Assembly: GCA_024803745.1 (NCBI GenBank)
Contig: JANJXV010000024.1
Span: forward strand, 20,593,927-20,657,926
Direction: 5' to 3'
Source of the DNA: Megascapheus bottae
Taxonomy: Eukaryota; Chordata; Mammalia; Rodentia; Geomyidae
DNA: 64,000 bases
Part shown: piece after piece, positions 22,912 through 34,119 of the stretch
Layout: every line of letters begins with the position of its first letter
Position numbering within the stretch: position 1 is the first letter of the stretch
Program-made: the position numbers and the translations under genes
The notes under the pieces: model-generated
Told to the model about the DNA's origin: nothing
The model's database searches: none
What the model saw: the letters and a program-made list of their open reading frames with translations, nothing else

Positions 22912-23082
22912 CTGAGGGTCGCAGTTCAAAGCCAGCAAGGGCACTAAAAAGTCGATGAGACTCATCTCCAATTAATCACCGGAAAACCAGAAGTGCCACT
23001 GTTTCTCCAGGGGTAGGGCAGTAGCCTTGAGCTGTAGAGTTCAGGGCCAGAGTTCAAGTTCCACAACCGACAAAAAAAAGGG
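22912..23082 (+). mobile_element. SINE-B lacking its head
   Basis: Starts at GTCGCAGTTCAAAGCCAGC; the tRNA half and ACAACCGACAAAAAAAAG end are intact. Confidence 0.8.
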
Positions 23083-23745
23083 AGGGGAATACTTCGCAGA
23101 CCCTCATTAACATCTGGTGAGGGTATTATCCTGGTTTACATTTGTAGATATGATAATCCAGTGAAAACCAGCTGCACTGCTTGTGGCTTGAGGTGAATTT
23201 GAACTTCCTACAGATGAAATCCTGTGGTTGTGATTGTTAGCTTCCAGTGGCTTTTTAAAAACAAAGACGAAAAGCATCATGAAAGGACAGAGAGCCCCCA
23301 AGAGCAGGGTGAGCTAATGCAGACCAACAGTAACCTCAACATTTGGGAGTCCAAGGTCAATTTGGAGTTTTTTAGGAGAGGCTATCCCTAGATAATAGAG
23401 ATCCTTTATGAAGTTGTAAAGTTATCCTTTTCCCCTCAAGGACACTTTCAAGCATCCAGTCCTAGAATGAGGGCTCCACCCAAGGGTGGGAATGGGGCCT
23501 GCTGAGGCTGTTGCTGAGGTATGGGTTGGGGGCAGATTAGGTGGGGCCCTCACGTAGGAATGAGAAGCCCAGGAAGCATTATTTTAAATAATACAGAGGG
23601 GGAAGTAAAAGGAAGTCAAGGCACTTCTATAAGTAGAAAGGTATTATCCACCTGTCAGAAGTGGAAGATAACTCATCCCTCCTTTTCTTGTGCATATCTG
23701 GTTAGTGCTTACTTTGTGTGTAATCAGTTTGTGTAAAACCCAGGG
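23083..23745. other. Unique intergenic sequence
   Basis: No repeat or gene recognised. Confidence 0.4.
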
Positions 23746-23948
23746 TCTGGGGCTGAGAATGTGCTTTAGCTGTAGAGTGCTTGCCTAGCATGTGTGAAGC
23801 CCTGGGTTCAAGATTCCTCATTACCACATTAACAGATAAAACCCAAAGTGGTATTTGATCCAAGTGGTAGAGCTCTAGCTTTCAGCACAGAGAGGCTTAG
23901 GGACAGTATCTAAGCCCTGAGGTTAAGCCCCAGGACTAGGGAAAGAGA
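23746..23948 (+). mobile_element. SINE-T, older type
   Basis: GCTGAGAATGTGCTTTAGCT head, GAAGCCCTGGGTTC B box 1. Confidence 0.8.
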
Positions 23949-23949
23949 A

Positions 23950-24244
23950 ATAACAACACTCAGGATCTCCTCCTCTCTCTCACCTTCTTAACTTCCAGCA
24001 CTAGTCTGGTTCAGGTTGCAAGCAATAAACTCCTTTATCCTTTCTAAAAAGTGGTTGAGATCTTTACTGGTCAAGGTGGCCATTGGGTGATACTGTAAAT
24101 CAAATCCTGAGTGTTTACAGTTTTTCCTAAATCTTTAAAGTGAAAATCAGTCAGATAGGAATCACAGGACTGAATGACATTGTCCCAAAAGAAAGTCATT
24201 ACCTGACTTACAAAATTATAACTACAATTTAGTCAAAAGGAGAC
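23950..24244 (+). repeat. Possible LTR R/U5 fragment
   Basis: GGTTGCAAGCAATAAACTCC followed by TTTATCCTTTC resembles the poly(A)-signal/U5 part of a retroviral LTR in plus orientation. No U3 was recognised upstream because a SINE-T occupies it. The rest up to 24244 shows nothing I recognise. Confidence 0.3.
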
Positions 24245-24815
24245 TGCTACATGGTTCAGACAGAAAAGAGTTTATTGGGGGGACAGAGCACTGCCGGCCT
24301 GCACAGGGGGTGCAAGGGCTGTAAGGGAAAGGAATGAGGCAAGGGCAAGAGGCACAGGAAAGGCTGCAAGAGGGCCTGAGCAAAACAAAAGAGCAGAACT
24401 AGGGGCCGGGAGTTTGGCCTAGTGGTAGAGTGCTTGCCTAGCATGCACGAAGACCCAGGTTTGATTCCTCAGTACCCCACATACATAGCAAAAAGCTGGA
24501 AGTGGTGCTGAGGCTCAAGTGGTAGAGTGCTAGCCTTGAGAAAGTTTTTTTGAGAAAGTCCAAGGACAGTGCTCAAACCCTGAGCTCAAGCCCAGGACTG
24601 GCAAAAAAAAAAAAAAAAAAAGAGCAGAACTAATGATGGAGGCTGGTACATAGGGAGGGAAGGAAGAGAGAACTCAGAGCCTGGGGGACTGTCTACCACC
24701 CCCAGGTGTATCAGGTACCTGGGTTATAAATGCTGAGCAGGGGTTCCTGGGGAGGGGCCATGTGTGCACCCCAGAACAATGGGGAAGGGGCAGTTTTTCC
24801 CAGGCAGACCTAACA
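24245..24815 (-). mobile_element. Solo LTR of an endogenous retrovirus, split by a SINE-T
   Basis: Minus strand runs from TGTTAGGTCTGCCTGGG through a TATA-like CAGCATTTATAACCC to CCCCCAATAAACTCTTTTC, and ends ...ATGTAGCA. That is U3, TATA, poly(A) signal and U5 order with TG...CA ends. A SINE-T (24402-24620) interrupts it. No internal retroviral genes are adjacent. I saw no clear flanking duplication, so the exact ends are uncertain. Confidence 0.55.
24402..24620 (+). mobile_element. SINE-T, young, inside the LTR
   Basis: AGAGCAGAACTA precedes it (24390-24401) and is repeated at 24621, a 12-bp target duplication. Contains a duplicated GAGAAAGT. Confidence 0.93.
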
Positions 24816-24833
24816 GTAACTTCTGTATAATTC

Positions 24834-25062
24834 TTTTTTTTTTTTTGGCCAGCATTGGGGCTTGAACTTAGGACTTGGGTTTTGTCCCTGAGCCTCTTTG
24901 TGTTCAAAGCTAACACTCCACCACTTGAGCCATAGCACCACTTCTGGCTTTTTCTGAATAGATAAGAGTCTCATGGACTTTCATGCCCAGACTAGCTTCA
25001 AACTGCAATCCTCAGATCTCAGCCTCCTGAGTAGCTAGGATTACAGGTGTGAGCCACCACCA
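24834..25062 (-). mobile_element. SINE-B
   Basis: Complete, plus strand ending GATTACAGGTGTGAGCCACC. Confidence 0.88.
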
Positions 25063-25159
25063 CTGTGCTACATCACCCAGTTCAAGCCCCAAGACTGGCT
25101 GATGGGAATCTGCTTTGTTTTCTTAACTCAATGTTGCTCCCTTCTAAGCCCATTCTTTT

Positions 25160-25368
25160 TCTTTTCTTTTTTTTTTTTTTTTGCCAGTCCCAGAGCTTGA
25201 ACTCAGGGCCTGAGCACCATCTTTGGACTTTCCTCAAGGCCAGTGCTCTACCACTTGAGCCGCAGCATCACTTCTGGGTTTTTTCAGTGTATACGGTATA
25301 GAGGAATCAAACCCAGAGCGTCGTGCATGCTAGGCAAGCACTCTACCACTAGGCCAACCTCCTGGCCC
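25160..25368 (-). mobile_element. SINE-T
   Basis: Flanked by CTAAGCCCATTCTTTTT (25144) and the same bases at 25369, a target duplication of about 16 bp. Confidence 0.9.
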
Positions 25369-25420
25369 CTAAGCCCATTCTTTTTATGTATCTAACGACC
25401 CTATATAAAGGATTTGCCTT

Positions 25421-25920
25421 GCTTGGCGAGGTGGCTCATGCCATTAATCCTAGCTACTCAAGAAGCTAATCCTAGCTACTCAAGAAGCGGAGATCTGAAG
25501 AACACAGTTCAAAGCCAGCCCAGGCACTAAAGTCCGAGAGACTTTTTTTGGGGGGGGGTCATGGGGCCTGAACTTGGCCTGGTTGCTGTCCCTGAGCTCT
25601 TCAGCTCAAGACTACCACCCTACCCTTGAGCCAAACCCCACTTCCCATTTTCTAGAGGTTAATTGGAGATAAGAGTCTCATGTCCTTTTGCACTGGGCTG
25701 GCTTTGAACCTTGATCCTGAGATCTCAGTCTCCTGGGTAACTAGGATTACAGGTGTGAGCCACCTAAAGAGACTCTTATTTCCAATTATCACTAGAAAAT
25801 GGGAAGTGGGGCTGTGGCTCAAGGGGTAGGGCAGTAGCCTTGAGCTGAAGAGCTCAAGGACAGCGCCCAGGCACAGATTTCAAGCCCCATGACCCCCCTC
25901 CCAAACACACACACAAAAAA
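25421..25920. mobile_element. SINE-B (+) split by SINE-B (-)
   Basis: Host plus copy 25421-25541 and 25766-25910. A minus copy sits at 25542-25765, with GAGACT repeated at the junctions. The host is itself flanked by GATTTGCCTT (25411 and 25922). A 22-bp TAATCCTAGCTACTC unit is duplicated in its head. Confidence 0.85.
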
Positions 25921-26235
25921 AGATTTGCCTTTCCCCTCTTGGCCCATTCTTCTTATGTATCACAAGATGGAATATGAAGGATTGACCCCCACCCTGTTTT
26001 CCTAGGTGCATACAGATACCAGGCAAGCCACCAAAGATATGCATAGACTGCCTGACACAGGCAGGACAGTCTGACCTGAGACCAACAGAAAACATTCCAT
26101 TCTGGGCCTAGACCATAAGGCTGAGGCCAAGCTGGGAAGGGCTGAGAGATTGAAAGACTAAGACTATGCTGTGAAGGTCAAACTGTCTAGACAAGACATA
26201 TGTAGAGCTGTTTGAACATTAATAAGTTTGAGACC

Positions 26236-26460
26236 TGCTGGGCGCCATGGCCCATGCTTAGTCCTAGCTACTCAGGAGGCTGAGATCTGAGGATCGCAGC
26301 TCAAAACCAGCCTGGGCACTAAAGTTCGTGAGACTCTTACCTCCAATTAACCACTAGAAAACTAGAAGTGGTGCTGTGAGGCAGTAGCCTTGATCTGAAG
26401 AGCTCAAGGACAGCACCCAGGCCCAGAGTTCAAGTCCCACAACCAACCAAAAAAAAAAAG
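26236..26460 (+). mobile_element. SINE-B
   Basis: Head TGCTGGGCGCCATGGCCC, end CACAACCAACCAAAAAAAAA. Confidence 0.88.
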
Positions 26461-26574
26461 CTTGGAGAAGGGAATACTTTATCCTATTCTCTGCCTGCAC
26501 CTGCTCAGTCACCCCATATACTAAACTCATGTAACCTCTGTCTCCTAGCTCAGACCATATAAAAATCGACTCCA

Positions 26575-26769
26575 GGGCCGGGAGTTTGGCCTAGTGGTTA
26601 AAGTGCTTGCCTAGCATGCATGAAGACGCGGGTTCGATTCCTCAGTACCACATACACAGATAAAAGCCGGGAGTGGTGCTGAGGCTCAAGTGGTAGAGCT
26701 CTAACCTTGAGAAAACCCAAGGGCAGTGCTCAGGCCCAGAGCTCAAGCCCAGGACTGGCAAAAAAAAAA
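26575..26769 (+). mobile_element. SINE-T, young TTAA variant
   Basis: Head GGCCTAGTGGTTAAAGTGC. GACTCCAG repeats on both sides. Confidence 0.93.
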
Positions 26770-26779
26770 TCTTGACTCC

Positions 26780-27176
26780 AGGGCTGGGAATGTGGTATAG
26801 TGTTTGCCTATCATGCCCTGGGTTTGATTCCTCAGAACTACAAAGCAAACAAACAACAACAACAACAACAAAAACAGAAAAAGCCAGAAGTGGTAGAATA
26901 TTAGACTTGAGCAAAAGAAGCTCAGGGGGGCCGGGAGTTTGGCCTAGTGGTTAAAGTGCTTGCCTAGCATACACGAAGACCCGGGTTCGATTCCTTGGTA
27001 CCACATATACAGAAAAAGCCGGAAGTGGTGCTGAGGCTCAAGTGGTAGAGCTCTAGCCTTGAGAAAGTCCAAGGACAGTGCTCAGGCCCTGAGTTCAAGC
27101 CCAGGACTGGCAAAAAAAAAAAAAAAGAAGCTCAGGGACAGCACCCAGGCCTTGAGTTCAAGCCCCAGGACTGGGG
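26780..27176 (+). mobile_element. Older SINE-T split by a young SINE-T
   Basis: Host 26780-26928 and 27127-27176 (older type, with CAA repeats in the linker). Insert 26929-27124, TTAA variant. AGAAGCTCAGGG is duplicated at the junctions. Confidence 0.93.
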
Positions 27177-27611
27177 AAAAAAATGGTCTTGATCTTTGCC
27201 AGTATGTACTACCTATAAGAGTTGAGTGGCAATAAGTCTCACAGGTTTTTTTCCTTTCTAAGCTAGCTTCTGTGATTCCCAGATTCACAGAGTCACTAGA
27301 ATTACAGATGTGAGCTACCTTGTTTACTGAAAGCATTTGTAATAGGCATTAGGCTTCTATTCTGTGTCTGTCATTGTTCTAAACCATCCTCTCTTTGGTC
27401 AGTTTGGGTTCCATTAAAGAGAGGGCTGATGGGTAATATCAGTTATGACAAAGAACTGAAGCTACACCTAAGAACAGCATGGCCTTGCAGGGCAGAGTGC
27501 CCCCAAAGGAGGATAATTACCTCTAATGATGAGCCTGCACGTGGAACATCTGGGATCCAGATTGGTGGTTTTATTTACCGGTTCTCGGTTTGTTTAATCC
27601 ATCTCTTCAGT
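27177..27611. other. Unique intergenic sequence
   Basis: No gene or repeat recognised. Confidence 0.4.
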
Positions 27612-29006
27612 TTTGCTTGGTTTGGTTTGGTTAGCCAGAGGATTGAACTCAGAGCCAGGGTGTTGACCCTGAGTTCTTTTTACTCAAGGCTAGTGCTCTA
27701 CCACTTTGAGCTATAGCTACACTTCTGATTTTCTGGTGGTTAACTGGAGATAAGAGCCTCAAGGACTTTTCTGCCTGGGTGACTTTAAACTACAATTCTC
27801 AAATCTCAGCCTCCTGAGTAGCATTACAGGCTTTAGGCCACTAGTATCCAACTTTGATATATGTTCAATGGAACATGAATAACTGAGGAAAATCATCTTT
27901 ATCCTTTGGTATGCTCTGAAACCAAATCAATTATCTTGGCTGAGAACCTTAGGCCCCAATGGGAGAAAGTCCATCTCTCTCTGCAGAGCATTTTATCAGG
28001 ACACTTTATCTGAAGTACTTCATCAGCTGTACTTTAACTAGACTTATTGTTACAATTCAACAAAGATAGAATGATGAGCTGAATTTCTTCACTTTTTTTT
28101 TTTCCCCCAGTCCTGGGACATACACTCAGGAATTGGGCACTGCTCCTGAGCTTCTTTTCCTCAAGGGTAGCACTCTATCCCTCGAGCCACAGCACCACTT
28201 CCAGCTTTTTGTTCATGTGGCACTGAGGAATCAAACCCAGGGGTTCATGCTAGGCAAGCACTCTACCCTAAGCTACCCTGAATTTCTTTCTTTCTGGTTT
28301 TGTTGTTGGTGGTGGTGGTGGTTGTAGGTCCTGAACTCTGGGCCTGGGTGCTGTCCCTGAACTCTTCAGCTCAAGGCTACCACCCTACCTTGAGCCACAA
28401 TACCACTTCCCATTTTCGGCTGATTAATTGGAGAGGAGTCTCAGGATCTTTAGTGCCTGGGCTTTGAACAGAAATCCTCAGATCTCAGTCTCCTAAGTAG
28501 CTAGGATTACAGGTATGAGCCACCAAGACCGCTATCCCTTAATTTCTTTTCTTTTTTTTTCTTTCTTTCTTTTTTTTTTGCCAGTCCTGGGCTTGGGCTC
28601 AGGGCCTGAGCTTTGTCCTTGAGTTTTTATCAAGGCTAGAGCTCTACCACTTGAGCCACAGCATCACTTCTGGCATTTTTTTTTTTTGTATGTGCTACCA
28701 AGGAATCGAACCTGGGTCTTCCTGCATGCTATGCAAACACTCTACCACTAGGCCAAACTCCTGGCCCTCCTGAATTTCTTTATGTATGTGCCGGTATTAG
28801 GAGTTGAACTCAGGACCTGGGCACTATCTTAGCTTTTTCACTCAAGGCTGAGGAAATACTTCTACAGCCACATCTCCACTTCCGCCTTGGGGGTTAATTG
28901 GAGATAACAGACTCTCAGATTGTCTACCACAGCTATCTCTGAACTATAAAATCCTCAGATGGTAGCCTCCAGACTAGTTAGGATTACAGTGGTAAGCCAG
29001 CTGGGT
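27612..29006 (-). mobile_element. Five minus-strand SINEs
   Basis: SINE-B 27612-27850, SINE-T 28093-28275 (older), SINE-B 28320-28530, SINE-T 28568-28767, SINE-B 28788-29006. All lie in one orientation. 27851-28092 is unrecognised. Confidence 0.78.
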
Positions 29007-29302
29007 CTTGCCTGATGAGCTGAATTTGGAGTACACTGGAATTGGTGACCTATGTCTTGGTCCCAGACTCACAGGCTCGAGGAACCATGAGGCTCAGGGC
29101 CATGGGAGCTGCTCTGTTAACTGTTCTGGGTCAGACTGTCCTAGGCTGGAAGGTGTAGCTTGCGACAGGGCATTGGAGGTCCCAGGGATCCTGCAGGGCT
29201 TCACAGAGGAGCCTGACATGGTCAGATCACATTCAAGCATAGGGCTGAATCCTATCCTTACCTAAGGTGCTAATTAGGTCATTTTTAAGTCCCCAGCTGC
29301 AT

Positions 29303-29700
29303 GCTAGCTATCTTTGGTACTAAGGAATCGAACCTTGGGCCTTTGAGCATGCTAGGCAAGCACTCTACCACTAGGCCAAACTCCTAGACCCATTTCTGCC
29401 TTTTTTTTTTTTTTTCCCAGTCCGGGGGCTTGATCTCAGGGCTGGACACTGTCCTTGAACACATTTTGCTCAAGGCTAGCAATCTGCCACTTCAGCCTCA
29501 GTGCCACTTCCAGCATTTTTGCGTGTGTGGTACTGTGGAATCGAACCCAGGGCTTCATGCGTGCTAGGTGAGCACTCTACCACTAGGCTACATTCCTGGC
29601 CCCCATTTCTACCTTCTGATGGTTACTTGGAGATAAGAATCACACGGAAAGCTAGGCACTGGTCCCTCAAGCCTGTAATCCTAGAGACTGCAAGTGGACA
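29303..29700. mobile_element. SINE-T half, SINE-T and SINE-B pieces
   Basis: 29303-29391 is half 1 of a minus SINE-T. 29400-29603 is a full minus SINE-T. 29604-29647 is a minus SINE-B scrap broken at AAGAATCACACGG. 29650-29700 is a plus SINE-B head. Confidence 0.7.
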
Positions 29701-29971
29701 CATATCCCCCCAAATATGCAGACTCAAATGCACTTAATACTGAAGGGCTGACCCTTGCCTTATTCTCCAGGCCAGGCAAGGCACCAGGTGTGCGCTCACA
29801 TGCTTCACTGCAGACAGGTCACTTAGACCTCGGCTTACCTGAAAATTCCTTCACCCCAGGTGCAGTGTTCCATCCTGAACCTGGCCAAAGGTTCTTACCC
29901 TTTGCCTCTAAGAGATCATAACATGTTTTTGTTGTTGTTATTTTCTGCCTCCTTTTAAAGCCTCTTTTAAG

Positions 29972-30385
29972 AATCAGAATGTGATTTACTGGTAGAGTGC
30001 TTGTCTAGTATGCACGAAGCCCTGGGTTTGATTCCTCAGTACCACATAAACAGAAAAGGCTGGAAGTAGAGCTGTGGCTTAAATGGTGGAGTGCTAGCTT
30101 TGAGCAAAAGAAGCTCAAGGACAGGCTGGAAATGTGGCCTAGTGGTAGAGTACTTGGCCTAGCATGCATGAAGCCCTGGGTTTGATTCCTCAGTACCACA
30201 TAAACAGAAGAAGCCAGAAGTGGTGCTGTAGCTCAAGTGTTGGAGGGCTAGCCTTGAGCAAAAGAAGCTCAGGGACAGTGCCCAGGCCCTGAACAAGCTC
30301 TAGGACTGGCAAAAAGCAAGCAAGCAAGCCAGGCAGGTAGGCAGGCAGGCAGGCAAGCTCAAGGACAGTACTCAGGCCCAGTACA
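29972..30385 (+). mobile_element. Older SINE-T split by another SINE-T
   Basis: Host 29972-30124 and 30356-30385. Insert 30125-30355 with a CAAG/GGCA simple-repeat tail. AAGCTCAAGGACAG is duplicated at both joints. Confidence 0.9.
30313..30358 (+). repeat. (CAAG/GGCA)n microsatellite
   Basis: CAAG units changing to GGCA units in the SINE-T tail. Confidence 0.9.
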
Positions 30386-30406
30386 AACAAACAGACCTAC
30401 ATAATA

Positions 30407-30563
30407 AAGCTGGTAGCTGGTGGCTCGTGCCTGTAATCCTAGCTACTCAGGAGGCAGAGATCTGAGGGTCAAGGTTCAAAGTCAGCTCAGGCACAAAAGT
30501 CTGAAAGACTGTTATCTCCATTTAACCACCAGAAAACAGGAAATGGCACTGTAGCTCAAAGTG
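30407..30563 (+). mobile_element. SINE-B, 3'-truncated
   Basis: Good head; stops in the tRNA half at GTAGCTCAAAGTGG. Confidence 0.8.
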
Positions 30564-30572
30564 GGAAGCCCT

Positions 30573-30835
30573 CCCAGGAGCCAGCTCCCCGCTGGGCATT
30601 TAGCCCTTACTGTGGTAGATGAGATAGGACAGCGAGGCTGGTGGCATCCCACACCAGTATCATCACAGCCAGCTTCCACAAGCAGCTTATCTGAAAGACC
30701 ACAGGGGAAGATGGGTGGATGGAGGAAGGGGGAAGCTCTCCATGCTACAGCTGTCTCCCAGGAGCCCCTGGGCATTTAGCCCTAGCTGTGGCAGATGAGA
30801 TTGGACCAATGCAGCCAGAAGGCTGGGGCCACTGT
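30573..30835 (+). repeat. Imperfect direct duplication in unique DNA
   Basis: CCCAGGAGCC ... GGGCATTTAGCCCT ... GTGGTAGATGAGATAGGAC at 30573-30630 recurs at 30757-30805 with small differences. The unit spacing is about 180 bp. Confidence 0.7.
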
Positions 30836-31017
30836 CACAAGTCCAGTTGGGGACCCTTGAACCATGAGGAATCATCCCTTTGTCACTCCCAAATCTCCCC
30901 ACTTCCTGGACTAGCCTTGGAAAGAGAAAACTAATTTTGGGGAGAATATTTGTGATGGTCTACATTCACGAGTCCAACAAGACCCCAAGGAAGGAGTGAG
31001 GCAAACAAACATGTTGG

Positions 31018-31260
31018 GGCCCTGAAGTGTGGTGTAGTGGTAGAGTGCTCACCTAGCATGCACAAAGCCCTGGGTTCGATTCCTCAGTACCACATACACA
31101 GAAAAAGCCAGAAGTGGTGTTGTGGCTCAAGTAGTAGAGCACTAGCCTTGAGCAAAAGTACTCAAAGACAGTGCCCAAGCCCTAAGTTAAAACTGCAGGA
31201 CTAGCAAAAAAAAAAAAAAAAAAAAAAAAAGGAAGGAAGGAAGAAAGGAAGAGAAGAGTA
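31018..31260 (+). mobile_element. SINE-T with A27/(GGAA)n tail
   Basis: GTGTGGTGTAGTGGTAGAGT head, long A tract, then GGAAGGAAGGAAG. Confidence 0.85.
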
Positions 31261-31284
31261 AAGAAAGAAAATCAAGAAATCTAA

Positions 31285-32100
31285 TAACAAGTGCTGGCGG
31301 GGATGTGGCCAGGAGGAATCACTACTATACTGTTGGTGGGAATGTATTCCTCAAAAGACTAAACATAGAGTTCCCCTGTGATCCAGCAATTCTACTCCTT
31401 GGCATTTACCCCATCGTCCAGAAACAAGGGCATACTAAACTTACTAGCACAACGATGTTCACTGCAGCATTATTTACCATCGTTAAGATATAGAACCAAC
31501 CCAGATGCCCCTCAGTAGATGATTGGATCAAGAAGATGTGGTGCTTATACACAATGGAATTCTGTGCTGCCATCAGAAGAAATGACATGCTCCATTTGTA
31601 AGGACATGGAAAGACAGAAGTAATCCAGATCCAAAGGAACATAGGCCCAATGGTTCCCTCATTTGTAATAATGAGTACACATCTAACACTCTCCTAGTAG
31701 AGGATTACAATGGGTCAAAACCTAGGTACATAAAGTCATATAGGATGAGACTAAATGAAAGGAGTACAGGATATGGAAACAAGAGCTTTATCTTTGTGAT
31801 TGTTGTCCTTAATGTACTGTTATTTATTTTCTCTTTTTTCCCCCTTATGGTTAATCTCATGTGGTTACTGCATTTGACTTTGTTACCTGGCATATTGTAT
31901 ATACATTTATTTGTTTATTTGAAATAGGGAAAGAAAGGGGGAAAAACAAGATGATTGGGAGGGGGTTGGGGAGCGAAATAGGGACAAAAACATGAGAAGG
32001 GGTATCAATGTGTGAGAAGTAACACACCCACTATTTGACAAATGTAACTGCAATCCCTCTATACATTACCCCGACAATAAAATAAAAGAAAATTAAAAAG
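31285..32100 (+). mobile_element. LINE-1 3' end (ORF2 tail and 3' UTR)
   Basis: Starts near GCTGGCGGGGATGTGGCC and encodes remnants such as [10 protein letters not shown] and MFTAALFTIVKI; it ends in an AATAAAATAAAAG tail. Heavily mutated. It directly follows the A/GGAA tail of a SINE-T. Confidence 0.88.
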
Positions 32101-32124
32101 GAAAGGAAAAAAGAAATAAAACAT

Positions 32125-32745
32125 CTAGGCATTGTACTCTTACTTATGTAAACCCAGCTTTTGAGGCTGAGATCTGAGGATGGAGGTTCAAGGCCAACCC
32201 TAAAAAATGATATCTCTAATTAACTAGTCAGAAGCTAGAAGTTCAAGTAACATAGCACCAGCCTTCAGCACAAAGGCTAAGGGAGATTTTGAGACTCTGA
32301 GTTCAAGCCTTAGTGCCAGCAAAAAAGAAAAGAGACAAAAATAAAAAAGAGGAAGGGTGCTGTGGTTCAAAGTGGCACTAATTTTGAGCTGAAGAGCTCA
32401 GGGACAGCACCCAAGCCCTGAGTTCAAGCCCCATGACCGACAAAAAATAAAAAATAAATAAAATTTAAAAAGACAAAAAGTAAAATAAAAACAGGCCAAA
32501 CATGGTGGCTCACACCCTGTAATCCTAGCTACTCAGGAGGCTGAAATCTGAGGATTGAGGTTCAAAGCCACCCAGGCACTAAAAAGTCCCTGAGACTCTT
32601 ATCTCCAATTAATCACCAGAAAACCAGAAGTGGCATTGTGGCTCAAGGAGTAGGGCAGTAGCCTTGAGCTGAAGAGCTCAGGGACAACACCCAGGCCCAG
32701 AATTCAAATAAATAAATTCAAAATAAATAAATAAAAACCAAAAAG
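32125..32745 (+). mobile_element. Three SINE-B copies in a row
   Basis: 32125-32330 is degenerate. 32352-32465 is a tRNA half only. 32494-32745 is complete with an (AATA)n tail. Confidence 0.75.
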
Positions 32746-32754
32746 GCCAGGGTA

Positions 32755-32947
32755 GGGGCTGGGAATGTGGCTTAGTGGTAGAGTGCTTGCCTAGCATGCA
32801 TGAAGCCCTAGGTTCAATTCCTACCACATAAACAGAAAAAGCCGGAAGTGGTGTTGTGGCTCAAGGGGTAGAGTGCTAGCTTTGAGCAACAGAAGCTCAA
32901 GGACAGTGCCCAGGTCCTGAGTTCAAGTCCCAGGACTGGCAAAAAGA
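32755..32947 (+). mobile_element. SINE-T, older type
   Basis: Near-consensus for the older form: GCTGGGAATGTGGCTTAGTG, GAAGCCCTAGG, GAGCAACAGAAGCTCAAGG. Confidence 0.88.
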
Positions 32948-33052
32948 AAGACAAGCTGCCCTTTTGTAAAAGAAAATTTACGTAATCTACAGGAGGCTAT
33001 TCTTCTCTTACTCAGGCCCAGTCCCTTTCAGCTCTGAAGGGATTTTTCCACA

Positions 33053-33134
33053 AGAAGTGGTGCTGTGGCTCAAGTGGTAGAGCTCTAGCCTTGAGAAAAC
33101 TCAAGGACAGTGCTCAGGCCCTGAGCCCAAGCCA
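33053..33134 (+). mobile_element. SINE-T second half
   Basis: AAGTGGTGCTGTGGCTCAAG to CTGAGCCCAAGCC. Confidence 0.8.
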
Positions 33135-34114
33135 CCTGCAGTCTTCCCCTTCCTAATAAAGACTCCCAGTTCCACCTCTCAAAACTTCTGTTTCTCACCA
33201 ATTGAATACAGGGACTGTCACTATCCCCTGCCTGCCTGCTTCTATGTAGACGGGGGCAGGTGGGGCTTCACCTCCAGAGCCAGGATAGGGAGAGTGGACC
33301 AGTGTCAAGGAGATCCTGCCAACAGCTATGGCAGGAAAGGAACCCACTGGTATCTCTCTAGGCCACTACAAGAGGACTACTGACCTCGGCCTGGGTTCAA
33401 GGCTGCAGTGCAATTTGGGCCCAGTCTAGAGCTTGTCCTGAGTAGATAAGGCACACATGGGTGTGGAGGGAAGCTCAGCCTCACCCAAAGCTCTGGGACA
33501 CTGCAGGAAGTGGGTGAGTGGTGGCCACACCTCTCTCTTCCGCTGGACTTCTGCCTGGGCAGCTTGCCTGGTTGGCTGCACCCACAATCCACTGCACACC
33601 TGTGCCAAGCCAGAGGGCAAGGGTGGGTCCTGTGAATTTGGAGTTCTCTAGAAAAGTGACTCATGCCATATTCTCTCCAGGGGTGAGGGCTAATTTAGTT
33701 CTACATACATGTGAGATTGGTCTGCAGCAGTTAACTGTATCTTCAGATGGTGGGGGGCGGTTGGAGCTGGAGAGGAAAGCAAGAGCAGACAGGTAAGGAG
33801 CCCAGGGCTGGCCAAAGTTGAGGTTCTGGGCCTTTGCCAGGAAGCTGCTGTTAATGGCTTACGCCTGAAGCCCAGCCAGGTGTGGTCTCTTGACAAGTCA
33901 CAGAGAACAGTTGATTGGCCTTGACCATGGGCTGCTCACCTGCCTGGTGCTGTTCTTAATCTCTGCTTGCCTAGTTTCCAGGCTTCTTTTCTGCTTCTGC
34001 CTGATTTAAACTCCTCTTGCCCCCACTCAAGTCTGCTCAGCAGAGTTCTTCAAAAAGGCTTTTGTGGTAAGGAAAACGAGGGAGAGAATATGCTAAGTGC
34101 CCTAAACTGTTCAC
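33135..34114. other. Unique intergenic block
   Basis: About 980 bp without SINEs. CCTAATAAAGACTCCC near 33150 could be an LTR or poly(A) remnant. No exon recognised. Confidence 0.4.
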
Positions 34115-34119
34115 TTTCT

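Larger units (their letters stand above)
25369..26575 (+). repeat. Possible degraded LTR/U3 region with nested SINEs
   Basis: Outside the SINEs this holds an imperfect direct repeat (GCCCATTCTT-TTATGTATC at 25373 and 25942), TATA-like CCTATATAAAGG (near 25400) and ACCATATAAAAATCG (near 26560). This resembles U3 sequence, but I cannot match it to a family. Confidence 0.3.

Noticed and set aside
22717..22947. Open frame of 76 codons upstream of MKRN1
   Set aside because: Runs from unassigned sequence into a SINE-B; no domain.
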